From assembly GCA_018340375.1 (NCBI GenBank), contig JAFFJZ010000050.1:1116001-1180000 (forward strand): a stretch of DNA of 64,000 nucleotides, written 5' to 3'. The notes below the pieces were generated by a model. That model was not told where the DNA came from. It did not search any database and saw only the letters and a program-made list of their open reading frames with translations. The DNA comes from Gonatopus flavifemur (Eukaryota; Arthropoda; Insecta; Hymenoptera; Dryinidae). Below, piece by piece: positions 11,720 through 22,586 of this stretch (its first letter is position 1; the number at the start of each line of letters is the position of its first letter). The position numbers and the translations under genes are program-made.

Positions 11720-13220
11720 GCGGAAAAAAACCACGTGGAAAACAACGTTGGAAACAACGTTAAAAACTAGGTTAAAAACAACGTTGGAAACAATGTTGTT
11801 TAACATGATAAAATGGTCCCACCTTGGGAGAGAAGAAAACAACGTTGAAAACAACGTTCAAAACAACGTTGAGAACAACGTTGGAAACAACGTTGAGAAC
11901 AACGTTGGAAACAACGTTGAAAATGTGACAACAAAAGGTACATTCCTAAATGAAAAAAACAAAAAATCGATTTTCCTCGGAATCGAACTTGGATTTTTGA
12001 GATCTAAGATCCGACTTCCCTGCCGCTTGGCTACGGTTTTGTATGAATGTAGCAGAGCTCAAAAATGTATATGAACTTTGCTTGGATCAAAATCATATTG
12101 GAAAAAAATAATTAATCCGATTAACAAAATCCCAGTGAATTCCAATCATTATTACAACAACTGAAAGGTCTGGTTGAATTCCATCTGATTATTCGTCAAT
12201 GACATGGAGTCAGATTTACAGATGTTTTTGTGTTCTTTTTATGTCCGAATCAACTCCTTGGCACTGGAAACATCGTTTCAAGAATGTAATGCAAGATTTT
12301 GCATCTTCACCAGCTGAATATTTCATAATTCGATTACCAATTCGTTTCGATGAACGATTCAAACTTCCACAACATGACTTTTGTTTAAAAACAATTTTAT
12401 TCGCTGTTGCCGAATCTCAACGAGTTTCAGACGAACTATTTACATTCGTATAATAAATCATGAGAAATAATTCAGAAGAACATCATTTTTTAATAATTCT
12501 TCGAGTTTCCTAAAAACAATCATCTCAGCTATCCTCTAGAAATGTTATGATCACTTGAAGTTGACTTTGATTATTTCGTGGCTATTCACTGTTTTACCGA
12601 CGATCAGAGAGATAACATTTTTTCAATTAATCTGTTTTCTCATTCGATAGAGCATGAATCTAAATTATTCAAAGATATATGAGAATTCCTATGGTTGAAT
12701 AAATTAGATGAACATTTCACATTTCAGGTGTATAAGAAACATGTAATACGTATTTTAGACACAATTCCAGTGAAAAAATTGTCTGCGTCGTGTAGGAGCT
12801 TTATTGATTGATGAAAGGTAATTGTTGTAGTAATACTCAATGAAATTCATTGGTTTTTTTTAATTAGATTAATTATTTTATTCCTAGATGATTTTGATCC
12901 AAGCAAAGTTCATATACATTTTTAAGCTCTACTACATTCATACGTAACCGTAGCCAAGAGGCAGGGAAGTCGGATCTTAGATCTCAAAAATCCAAGTTCG
13001 ATTCCGAGGAATATCGATTGTTTTTGATTCAAGAATGTAACTTTTGTTGTCACATTTTCAACGTTGTTTCCAACGTTGTTTTCGACGTTGTTTCTAACGT
13101 TGTTCCCTTCTCTCTCAAGGTGGGACCATTTTACCATGTTAAACAACGTTGTTTTCAACCTAGTTTTCAACGTTGTTTCCAACGTTGTTTTCCACGTCGT
13201 TTTTTTCCCCCGGGATAAGT
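11720..13220. mobile_element. Foldback element with AACGTT minisatellite arms
   Basis: The arms at about 11720-12100 and 12890-13220 are reverse complements. The outer part of each is an array of an about 12-bp unit containing AACAACGTTGNA, itself centred on the palindrome AACGTT. The inner part is a shared unique block (GATCTAAGATCCGACTTCCC). The roughly 790-bp spacer holds a short frame (12199-12453) with no recognised domain. The element interrupts the inverted transposon remnants on both sides. The NNVENNV-type translation is a repeat artefact. Confidence 0.7.
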
Positions 13221-13249
13221 ATGCTACGATCATTCTATATTATTAAAGA

Positions 13250-13564
13250 CCGCGTTATTCCTACCTCAATCGATGCACATGGCATTTTTTTCACTCAACC
13301 TGCAATAATTTCTAACCTACAATACGGAATTGTCTCGAAATTCGTCAGAGTGTTGTTGAATACATTTGCAATAACTTTCCCACTGGAAGTTTTTTTAGTA
13401 TCACGAATTTCTTGTATGTTTTTAATATGAAAGTCCTGAAACGTGATTAGCAGTGGTTGCCTACTTTCAGGTGCACTAGACGAGAGGTCACGCGCACAAC
13501 CGATTACTCGATCCGGCCCTTCAATTGACATCTTGGTCACTTTGGCAATAACAGAAGGCAACAC
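13250..13564 (-). pseudogene. Transposon-derived coding remnant, reverse copy
   Basis: The minus-strand frame 13295-13564 matches the 9105-9506 frame over about 80 residues, with a few differences such as an SSS for SSG change. DNA homology extends past the stop to about 13262. This is the inverted mate of the forward remnant, separated from it by the DUF7869-like palindrome and the AACGTT foldback. No domain recognised. Confidence 0.45.
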
Positions 13565-14237
13565 AAATTCAAATTCGCGATAAGCACTCCAAGCGACGGA
13601 GCCACAGGCTTTCCCTGGAACCGTTTGGACTCCCGGTGATCTTGGGGTTTAAAAATGTCCAAATTTGAATAAACTACCACCTTCACTACCACCGTGAAAA
13701 TTCCACAAGGCACGAATTGAAAAAAAAAATTTCCACTCGAATTTTTCAGAAATTCAGAAAAAACCTTATAACTCTCATGCCTTAGTTATAATTTTGTGGG
13801 TTGAGAGCTTCTCAAAATACAGGCATTCGAAAAAAACTGGATTAGTCAAAACCAAAAGCTTTGAGACATTGTAAACCGGTGAACACAATACAAAAAAAAA
13901 CAAACAAGTGATATGTATCTTATATGTTTCAACGCAGAATTCAAAATTAATTATTCTTAAAATATTCAAGAACTCATTGTGAATGTGACACGGAATAACC
14001 CATGTATGTTTCATATGTTGTCCACATTTGTTGGTCTACTAATTGAATTTGATATTTGGATATCTATAAATGACACTCTCACCAGCTTCCGCTGTTCTGT
14101 GATACTCTGATCATAAGCTGTATGTGATTAAATAACTAGTGAAGATTTTATTGAACTATTTCAGCGTCTAAAAAATTACTCTTACAACGATATTTTTATT
14201 GCAATCAAAGTGAATAATCCACAATCCTATCGTTCAA
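13565..14237. other. No gene recognised
   Basis: AT-rich sequence with no supported frame. The 13775-14014 minus frame has no recognisable features. Confidence 0.45.
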
Positions 14238-15245
14238 TACACGGAGAGAAATTTGATGGTTGAGAGTGGTAAAATACGTAGGTAATATCATCATAAAAAT
14301 TGGTAAACTGAAACTATTGGGAATAGCTTGGAAATAAAATTATCACGATGGTTAAGTTCACTCTGTCAAAAATTCAAAATTTCCTCAGGAAAACTAACAA
14401 AGGTAATATTGATGATTCCAGGCAGTGCTAATACTTTTTACCATCAGCGATCGTAATGTTTCTTTACACTTTATTTCAAGATTCTCACAAGCAAGAGCTC
14501 TAAAAATCGAAGCAAAGGCAATAATTTTCACCATCAGTGGTAGTAATATCATTCACTAAAATGAAAAAAAAATGTACTTGCAAAAACATATTTCCATGCA
14601 CATTTGTTAGTTCATGTTGTCCAACTTTCGAGTTATTACCATCATATTTGTTGATTGCAATCATGTCATTTTTAATACATTCTTGAGTACAGTTTATAAT
14701 GAAAAATCCTAATTACGCGGAGGGGATTTGAACTTAAGAATAATGTACTTACATCTACCTATAAACCTCACAATTAGAGCCGCTTTGCTACGCTCGCGCT
14801 CATGAATTCGCTGTTTCGAAGTTTCATTGAAAGACTAAACGAGGGGACCTAAACTGGACAACTTGTTGTGTGCGATAATTGTGAGAAAATCTCGAGCGCT
14901 GTTGGAAAATATTACCATCAGCGTTTGTATTATATCGATCCGTCATTGGTAGTAGGTGTGATTCGTGACTTTCAAAATTCAGAATAGTTGTTCAAATAAA
15001 ATCTATTATTGTCAAGTGGTGATAATTTTCATTAGAAAAGGTATTTATTTCGTTTGTCCATAGTTGTTATCACTGAAATTTATTTTCTCATGCTGAATCT
15101 TCATTTTTACCATCGTAGCTGACGATTATTTACTACGTGCATATAAAATGATACCCTTAAGTTACAAATTACTGTCAACATTTCCCAATAATACTAGTTT
15201 ACGATAAAGAATAGTAATTTTCACAATCAAATTTTTCTCCGTGTA
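14238..15245. mobile_element. MITE-like element with CACGGAGAGAAA ends
   Basis: The left end TACACGGAGAGAAATTTG at 14238 is mirrored by TTTTTCTCCGTGTA ending at 15245. Inside, the word TACCATCA with variable ends recurs at least four times. There is no transposase frame. The same terminal motif bounds several otherwise different elements in this window. TA at both ends may be the target duplication. Confidence 0.65.
14725..14815 (-). ncRNA. tRNA-like or SINE-like sequence inside the MITE
   Basis: On the minus strand, TAGCAAAGCGG resembles a pol III A box and GTTCAAATCC resembles a B box. Their spacing is about 57 nt, as in class II tRNAs with a long variable arm. The T-stem does not pair well, so a working tRNA is unlikely. 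A tRNA pseudogene or SINE head is the better reading. Confidence 0.3.
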
Positions 15246-15626
15246 TTAACTTATCAGATGTGTGAATTATGATATTTCAATTCCGCTCGACCTGTAATTT
15301 GCGACAAGCCAAGTTCTCAAAAATGTGATCGTGGTCGTCTGTCTCACTTTTGAGATCAAAGAGAAAGAGCTTCTGATGTGAAGAAAAGCAATGAAAGAAT
15401 GAAAGAACTGTAAGAAACAAGGAAACTGAGCAAAATCATGGTACAAGAAGTTCAAAATCAATTTGGTATCACCAAAAGCAGAAAAAAACTTAGGAATCTT
15501 GCCACAAAATCAAAAGAAAACATTCACTGTCATAACAAATCTGATGAATAAATATTTACATCAACATTCCATAATAAAAATAGATGGAATGTTCAGGATA
15601 TATGAGAGTTGATATAAACAAACCAA

Positions 15627-15785
15627 GTAGAAATGCTCTAGTTATTGACGAGTTTTGTAACGCTCAACTAGCCAGATACTAGACACTTGCAAGTACCTCA
15701 CCAGAATCCTACGAGGCATTTGCAAGCGTCTAGTTTTTGCCTACTTAAGCGTTACAAAACTCGTCAATTATTCGAGCATTTCTAC
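15627..15785. repeat. Hairpin inverted repeat
   Basis: GTAGAAATGCTCTAGTTATT at 15627 pairs with the sequence ending at 15785, through a shared TAACGC core and an imperfect centre. Likely a short MITE. No coding. Confidence 0.7.
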
Positions 15786-16207
15786 TAGGGATGTGTTTTT
15801 TATTATGTGGACACATGACCCCACGTATGAAGTCATTTCTCTACGCTTGACTGTTTTGATTCGAAGGTTCAAATCTCATAAAAATTGAGAGATTGAAAAT
15901 CCTAACGACACTTCTTTTTCAATATAAGGTTGGAAGATTGCATCGTGAAAATTTCAGATAAATATTCTCATTAGTCTTTGAGCAAATTTGAAAGACGCCT
16001 GAATTGGAGACAAATAGCCCGGACCTCCCCTACCCTTCGTCAATTTTCAAAGTGATTTGGTAACTGTAACAAACTCAAGAGAATACCAAAAATTTTAAAT
16101 CTCTCTTCCCGTTATATAGTGCTATCTTTTTCTAATTGTTTGAATGAGAAAGGACGAAATACACACAATTAAATCTTCTTACAAAAATATTATTGTTAGG
16201 TATGACT

Positions 16208-16313
16208 TTCCAAGCAACACGTTCGTCACAGTGATGTCGCAGTGACATAACAATGAAATAGTGAGTCACTGCGATGTCACCGTGACGTCGCTGTGACTGA
16301 GTGTGTTACTTGG
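16208..16313. repeat. Imperfect GTGAC-rich hairpin
   Basis: Several alternating GTCACAGTGATGTCGCAG and GTGACGTCGCTGTGACTG words pair imperfectly across 16208-16313. Short and of unknown class. Confidence 0.45.
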
Positions 16314-16816
16314 GTTATATTTGAGTAAAATGAACTTGCATTATACATTTCCATCTTACTCTCACCAATGTGATTCGTCACTGCTGTGTTATAATTATTC
16401 TTTATAACAACGTTTCAATACGTTTTTTAACAATTTCTGAATTAATTTCATATCATGTGTACGTCAAAAGTGAGGAAACTATATAACATCTGTATTTCAC
16501 AATAGGAAGATATTTCCAGCATGGCACTGTGAGGAAATCATTCATTGAATATTTTATCTTCGATATCCCTGATTCGAATTGTAAAAGATAAAACACGAGA
16601 TTTACTGAATTAATACATAAACATCAGTGAGATTTGAAATTTAATATATATATATATTGACCTAGCCTCACTATGAACACAAATTTCATTGCTTTAACGT
16701 CAAGACTCCTTTCTTGCGTCATTATACTTCCGGTTTCTGAGTTTCTGTTTTATACTCCCTTGATCACACGCTAAGTCGGTGATACAAGATGAATCGTGGA
16801 AGAATACACATTCGAA

Positions 16817-17643
16817 CAGTGTTCGGCATAATCTAATCGTCGAATACGATTACGATTATAATCGTGACAATTAATATTGATTCCATAACGTCGTGATTAT
16901 AATCGTAGTTACACATAAAATTACGAGAATATTCGTATTCGTGTAATCGTATTCGCCTATCAGCAAATACGTGATTACATGTTAAGTAGAATGATTCATA
17001 TTCAATATTTTTTCTTGTTTGAACAAAAAATATTTAATATTTCCTCTCCAAACACAAAATATCATCCCGAATAAAAAAATCAGTACGGTTTTGGTATTGA
17101 TTATGAGGCCCACAGACGGCTGCGTTCATACTGATTTAGTCTTGTTTACGCAACTTGTATACCGACATTCAATATAAATCTTCGAAGCTATACTCAAAGT
17201 GCTTAACCTACAATGAATCATTGGGAATCATTAAATCAGTTCAAAAAGTACGAAATATATGTAGTACGGGTTGATAAATTGCGAAAGCAGGCCTGAATAC
17301 GAATTCAGTTTTTGAAAAACTTGATCCAATCTTGGACAATGTTCAGAACCAAATCTCATGAAATTTCATTCGTCAGATTCAATGGATTTTTCAACCAGGG
17401 TGGAGATGCCACTCTACTTGCCATGTCATCACGTATTTGCTGATAGGCGAATACAATTTTGCGAGTACGATTACGTAAATAAGATTTTACGAATTTCGAT
17501 CATGCGAATATGATCACACGAATAAGAATATTCTCGTAATTTTATGTGTAACTACGATTATAATCACGAAGTTATGGAATAAATATTAATTGTCACGATT
17601 ATAATCGTAATCGTATTCGACGATTAGATTATGCTCAACACTG
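16817..17643. mobile_element. hAT-type MITE with 8-bp target duplication
   Basis: The ends are CAGTGTTCGGCATAATC (left, 16817) and its near complement (right, to 17643). They are flanked by perfect 8-bp direct repeats CATTCGAA at 16809-16816 and 17644-17651. CAGTG-type ends with 8-bp duplications are the hallmark of hAT elements. The arms extend about 165-220 bp and are rich in CGATTATAATCG-type words; the left arm has lost about 65 bp. The central part (about 17080-17270) is homologous to the arms of the 34096-36093 foldback. No transposase. Confidence 0.85.
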
Positions 17644-17859
17644 CATTCGAATGCCAGAATAATTCCACAAACTCCTTATAGCCTTATTTATAGATAAATC
17701 AAATCTAAAGGGAGTTCGTTGTCACCCGATGAATTGACGTATTTGAATCTTTTGGACGACAGTTCATGATATAATTCACAGTAATTGACGTGGATGGGTT
17801 AAAATTATAAGTAGTTCATATTCCCTTCTATTTTCATCACAGGAACTCAATTCTCAATT

Positions 17860-18106
17860 CACGCACTGAGAAAAAGAATTTGGTACCATATATATGCCCA
17901 ACCAAAAGTTTTTGTTGGCATAACTGAAGGTTTAGTAACTCGAACCAAAAAGATTGTGCCAAATCATTTTTCGTTCAGGCAATCAAACGTGATTCGGTAA
18001 GATCATTTGCTTAGCGCAGCCAAATTTTGGTGAGACCAAACAATGGTTGAGCATATAATAACAAAATGTTTTAGTAGGCAAAACAAAACAGTTCCCTCAG
18101 TGCGTG
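17860..18106. repeat. Short element with CACGCACTGAG ends
   Basis: CACGCACTGAG at 17860 and CTCAGTGCGTG ending at 18106 form an inverted repeat, with partly paired inner sequence. Likely a small MITE. Frames on the minus strand here are not convincing. Confidence 0.5.
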
Positions 18107-18397
18107 ATGTTGGATTTTTATGTAAATTCATACAATCGTATATGTCTTTATATCGGTAAAATATTATAATTTTCCTGTACAACATAGAAACTTCTCGCGA
18201 GTAACTCCAAAATGTTACTTTTCCATTCATATACAAAAGTATAATCAACTCCATGGAAGCAAATCGTGGAAATTGGCATCATCGAAGTCGAGTTGAGGTG
18301 AAATATTTTTGGCACAGATTTCTGATAGTGATCCATCTTTCATTCCAATCGCATGTACGTATTCTCATGAGACTAAGCGAAATTTCATAAACATTTA

Positions 18398-19664
18398 CCA
18401 GGTGTGTAAGTATGAATTTTTGTACAGAAAAAACACGTTTATTGTAATGATATGATACAAAGTAACTTATTCAAAGTATTGTCCGTCGCTATCTATACAT
18501 TTTTTCCATCTTTCTGGCGATTTGTGGATTCCGCGCCAAAAGAACTGTTGCTCTTTTCAGGCAAACCAGTCATCGAGCCATTTTCGTACATCTTCGTAAG
18601 GAGTAAAGCGCTGGTCAGCAAGTGCGTGTCCCATCGATGCAAACAAGTAGTAATCGGATGGGGCAAGGTCCGGTGAGTATGACGCGTGCTGAAGAATCTC
18701 CCAACGGAACGACTTTATCGTTTCCTGGACCTGTTTTGCTTTGTGTGCTGGTGCATTGTCATGCAGCAAGATCACCTTGTGTTGTCTTTGTTGGTATTCT
18801 GGTCGTTTTTCACGCAAAACTCGATCCAAATCGATCATTTGTTGTCGGTGGCGTTGAGTATTGACAGTTTCCCCAGGTTTCAGCAGCTCGTAGTAGATTA
18901 CGCCCTTCTGATCCCACCAAACACACAGCATTGTATTTCGTCCGTAGCGGTTTGGTCTTGCCGTCGATGTTGATGGTTCACCCGGAGTAACCCATGACTT
19001 TTTGCGCTTAGGATTCTCGAAATACATCCATTTTTCATCGCCAGTCACAATTCGATGGAGAAATAACTTTCTTTGGAACCTGGTGAGCAGCATTTCGCAT
19101 GATGTTTTGCGGTTTTCCTGCTGTTCATGTGGAACCCATTTCCCCACCTTTTGTATCTTTTCCATGGCTTTCAACCGAAGGGAGATGGCTTCTCGGGTCA
19201 CCTTGAACTGATCCGCCAGTTGTTGTTGTGTTTGAGCGTCGTCTTCGTCCAACAAGGCTTGCAGTTCAGCGTCTTCAAACTTCTTCGGTGGTCTTCCATG
19301 TTCTTCGTTCCTGACGTCAAAATCGCCACTTTTGAACCGTTTGAACCACTCGAAACACTGTGTTTTACCGAGAGCATGCTCACCAAACGCCTCTACAAGC
19401 ATTCGATGCGATTCGGCTGCGGTTTTCTTCAGATGAAAACAGGAAAGTAGTGCTGTCCGCAAATCGTAATTTGTTGACACAAAACTCGACATGTTTATCT
19501 CTAATAAACTAATGCTACTGAATGAAACTCGTGTTTTTGTGAGTTGAAAATCTTTGTCGGATATCAATACAATAACAAGACACCGCTGACGTTATGTGTC
19601 GGTAACTGCATCGACATCTAGCGCCATCTATGGGCAAATTCCGGTTTCATACTTACACACCTGG
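18398..19664 (-). mobile_element. Mariner transposon, mauritiana (Mos1-like) type
   Basis: A complete element of 1267 bp bounded by inverted repeats CCAGGTGTGTAAGTATGAA and flanked by TA on each side (18396-18397 and 19665-19666), the mariner target duplication. The terminal sequence and the transposase resemble the mauritiana subfamily. It encodes one transposase on the minus strand with a single internal stop. Confidence 0.95.
18467..19492 (-). pseudogene. Mariner transposase with one premature stop
   Basis: Cut-and-paste DNA transposase. The start is placed at the MSSFV methionine at 19492, because mauritiana-type transposases begin this way; an upstream in-frame methionine at 19567 exists. 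The N-terminal helix-turn-helix region (TAAESHRMLVEAFGE) is followed by the catalytic domain. D1 is in VTGDEKW, D2 in LLHDNAPAH, and the third D in SPDLAPSDYY comes exactly 34 residues later, so the DD34D triad is intact. A TGA at 18557-18559 interrupts the frame about 30 codons before the natural stop at 18467-18469. The tail is still readable (GIHKSPERW, SDGQYFE). Total length is close to the usual 345 residues. One nonsense mutation in an otherwise clean frame points to a young copy. Confidence 0.93.
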
Positions 19665-19666
19665 TA

Positions 19667-21063
19667 TGTTCGATTTGACATAAAGATCTCACGTAATCTT
19701 TATATGACATTCAATAATTCCTTCATCTATGAGCAAATTTTGTAGTATTTTGAAGAGCTTAAGCCGTGAAGATACGTGTATAAACTTCTGATTCCACTCA
19801 ATTTTATTCTTCATGCAACCTTCTTATAAAAATGTGGGGGAGATTCTGAAAAAATGCAGACAAAAACCGTCACAAAATGGTGGGAGATGACTGTTTTTTC
19901 GTTTCGTGATGGTTTTCGACTCGCACGATAGAAATGTTTGAAAAATAGAAATCACATGGAATGTGAGTTTACGATTGTAGTGTGGATTTTATGTAAATTC
20001 TGCCACAAAATCCAGATGGGGCCGAATTAACGAAAAACTAAGACAACGAAAAGTTGGTTGAAAAGAGAGATACGTCACACTGTCTCTTTTCAAACACTGA
20101 CTTCGTTGATTTGGCCCCCATCCCAAAATCCTATTGTATTTATATTGTTATCATTGCTACAGCAACACTACTCCCATTTACTTCAACAGCACGGTATGTA
20201 TTGGTTCCAATGCAAATTTCATCCCAATTGAATTTACGTGAACGGTTATGTGAAATTCACAACTGATGCAGAATGCACGTGAGGGTTCTTTTCAAACTTT
20301 CCTGACATTTCCAATAGGAAATATTGGAAACACGACTTCAGGTGTTTTAAAGGATCAATAATGACTCCATAGCTGAAAATTTCTGGATAGACGGAAAAAT
20401 CAAAATTCCAAATTTGAGTGCAAACTCAGACCCTCGCCCAGAACCATTCATGTTCTTACCCAGGATCCAAATTACCTTTCAAAATTTCGCGCACAATTCA
20501 TGAGGTCCTTGCTCTGGAGCGCTCAAATTCACGGGCGAGAGCCTGAAAGACAACAAGGATCTTGGGTGGAGACTGGAGTGATCTTAGATGAAGACTCGAA
20601 TGGTTCTAGATGGAAATCTGATCTACATGTGAATTTGGAAATCCCGTCCAACGGAGAATTTTTAGTTGGGTCTCCAGTTTTTTAGGGATTGCTTCCCTCC
20701 CAATGCATTGAATAATAATACGTTCTAAGGAGTATGGGAGCAATTGGGTAGATCCATGTAATGCAATTCAATGTTACAAACATTTGCAAAAGTCATAAGC
20801 ATTTGTGTATTGATTTCGAAAACTTAGTATGAACAAACGGGGTTATATGACTTTTAGACAAAAAATTCTTCATTCAAATTGTTTAATTTCTCATGGAACT
20901 TTATCAGAAAACTTGAATATTGTGTATGGAATTCAATCCAAGTCGATCTGATAGGGTGTAAGATGACTCATAAAGAAATCTATCAGAGTATCTGAAAGGT
21001 CTTTGTAAGAATTTTCAAACTCAAAGGAATTCAGAGCTAAAGTTACTATAGAACCTTACTACA
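19667..21063. other. No gene recognised
   Basis: About 1.4 kb between the mariner and the hAT-like element. The only structure seen is an imperfect hairpin near 20011-20130 (GTTGAAAAGAGAGATA with TGTCTCTTTTCAAAC, and GGGGCC with GGCCCC outside it). The short frames at 20054-20266 and 20500-20685 have no recognised features. Confidence 0.5.
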
Positions 21064-21580
21064 CTATAGATTAGGGGGAGTGAAAAACAAGAAAGTCTCT
21101 GAATCGAATCGTAATAGTGCGGAAAAGTTGCTAGTCTTCGAGACAAACTCAGGAAAAAAAAAATTTTGAAATCGGATGAGATCTTCAACTCGCGCATTTC
21201 GTTGAAAGTTTTTGAATTTCATCGAAAATTCGAGGATATTTCAAAATATTCCAGGTTGCTTAATTATTGTCCGATCGAGCTAATTTTTGGTTTGTCGCAT
21301 TATGTTGAGATTTTTAATGGAAAAAAACATATCCCCCTCCTCCCTTCACGGGGAGGGGGTAACACAGAAAGCCTGCACGGGGTCATAAAGCACGTTTTCC
21401 TCTCAAATCACCCTAAATAGGTGTCGACGCCTTACAGTTACATCGAAACAATTTCCGATGTATTATAGAATATCCTTATCGCTTCAATTATTATATGAAC
21501 TGCAATTGCTTATGGGGCATAAACTCAATGGCTGGCATTCCTTACTTGTCTTTGCTAATTATCCAGTAGCACAGTAGAGT

Positions 21581-21886
21581 TGTATCGTCGCAGCGTTATT
21601 GCAGACTGAGTGTCTTATAGAACATCCACACGCACTTGTGTGCATTGCATGTATTTCTACATACACATTCTTGATTATCGGTTGTATCGTCGCAGCGTTA
21701 TTGCAGACTGAGTGTCTCATAGAAAATCCACACGCACTTGTGTGCATCGCATATATTTCCACCTACACATTCCTAATTATCTGTTGTATCGTCACAGCGT
21801 TATTACAGACTGAGTGTCTTATAAAAAATCCACACGCACTGGTGTGCATCGCATATATTTCCACATACACATTCTTGATTATCGGT
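21581..21886 (+). repeat. Three 102-bp tandem units upstream of ORF1
   Basis: TGTATCGTCGCAGCGTTA or a variant recurs at 21581, 21683 and 21785. It sits between the left inverted repeat and the ORF1 start, a position where transposase-binding subterminal repeats often lie. The same array is in copy 2, where a mariner interrupts its first unit. Confidence 0.8.
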
Positions 21887-21891
21887 TATCA

Positions 21892-22584
21892 ATGTCCCTG
21901 ACACGTAAAGACACGGCGTGTCCTTTCTTCGGGGCCCCAAGACCATTGCCGCTTTCCTTCCTCCCAACATCTGCGGATGTCGTGAGAGCTTTTCACCAGG
22001 AAAGATATAGACTGTGCTCCGGAAAGAAAGTCAACTTTTCTTTAGTGGCTAGCAGTGTAGCCTCACAATTGGAAGCATTGTATTGCAAAGCTTCCATTCC
22101 TGCCGTTTCTCATGCCAGAATAATACAAGAAATAAAAGTCCTGCATGACAAATATTATGTTCTCAGAAAATCTTACAACAGGGAAAAAACACATGAAAAG
22201 TACAAGAACTTTATCCAAGAGTCATGTGAAACTTTATTCGATATTTCTACATGTAAATGCCTTATGACGTTTGAGTGCATTTGCAACAAATCTTTTGGTG
22301 CATGCATTTGCTCCAATCCTGTTGTCATTCAATGCAGGTGCCCTAAAGACAGAAAAATACCTGTAATAGAACTCAAGTTTCTGTATGCACAAAGGTATTT
22401 GGGGAAGGGGAAAATTGGAGCCAAAGATTTGACAGAAACCAAAAGATTGACAAAACAAATCCAGAGGAAAGAACGTAGTAATCTTCTGCAGCACTCCTCT
22501 ATAGAAATTGCTGCAGGTCCGTCTTCTTTTAGCACTATTCCTGGAACAGAAAATAAACATTTTGAAGAAAGTGACAATGAATAG
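21892..22584 (+). CDS. hAT-like element ORF1, cysteine-rich protein (copy 1)
   Basis: A 230-residue frame. I place the start at MSLTRKD (21892) because upstream in-frame sequence is the tandem repeat array. The middle (about residues 120-160) carries a cysteine cluster (CKCLMTFECICNKS, then CICSNP and CRCPKDRKIP), which looks like a zinc-binding module. It is followed by a basic segment and a serine-rich tail ending in EESDNE. The TAG at 22582-22584 is shared with copy 2. Downstream coding continues in the same frame, so ORF1 and ORF2 were either one protein in an ancestor or are joined by readthrough or splicing. The family is common in arthropods as uncharacterised proteins. DNA binding is an inference. 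Confidence 0.6.
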   Translation: MSLTRKDTACPFFGAPRPLPLSFLPTSADVVRAFHQERYRLCSGKKVNFSLVASSVASQLEALYCKASIPAVSHARIIQEIKVLHDKYYVLRKSYNREKTHEKYKNFIQESCETLFDISTCKCLMTFECICNKSFGACICSNPVVIQCRCPKDRKIPVIELKFLYAQRYLGKGKIGAKDLTETKRLTKQIQRKERSNLLQHSSIEIAAGPSSFSTIPGTENKHFEESDNE

Positions 22585-22586
22585 CA

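Noticed and set aside
11688..13233. Low-complexity NNVENNV protein frames on both strands
   Set aside because: Direct translation of the 12-bp AACGTT minisatellite.
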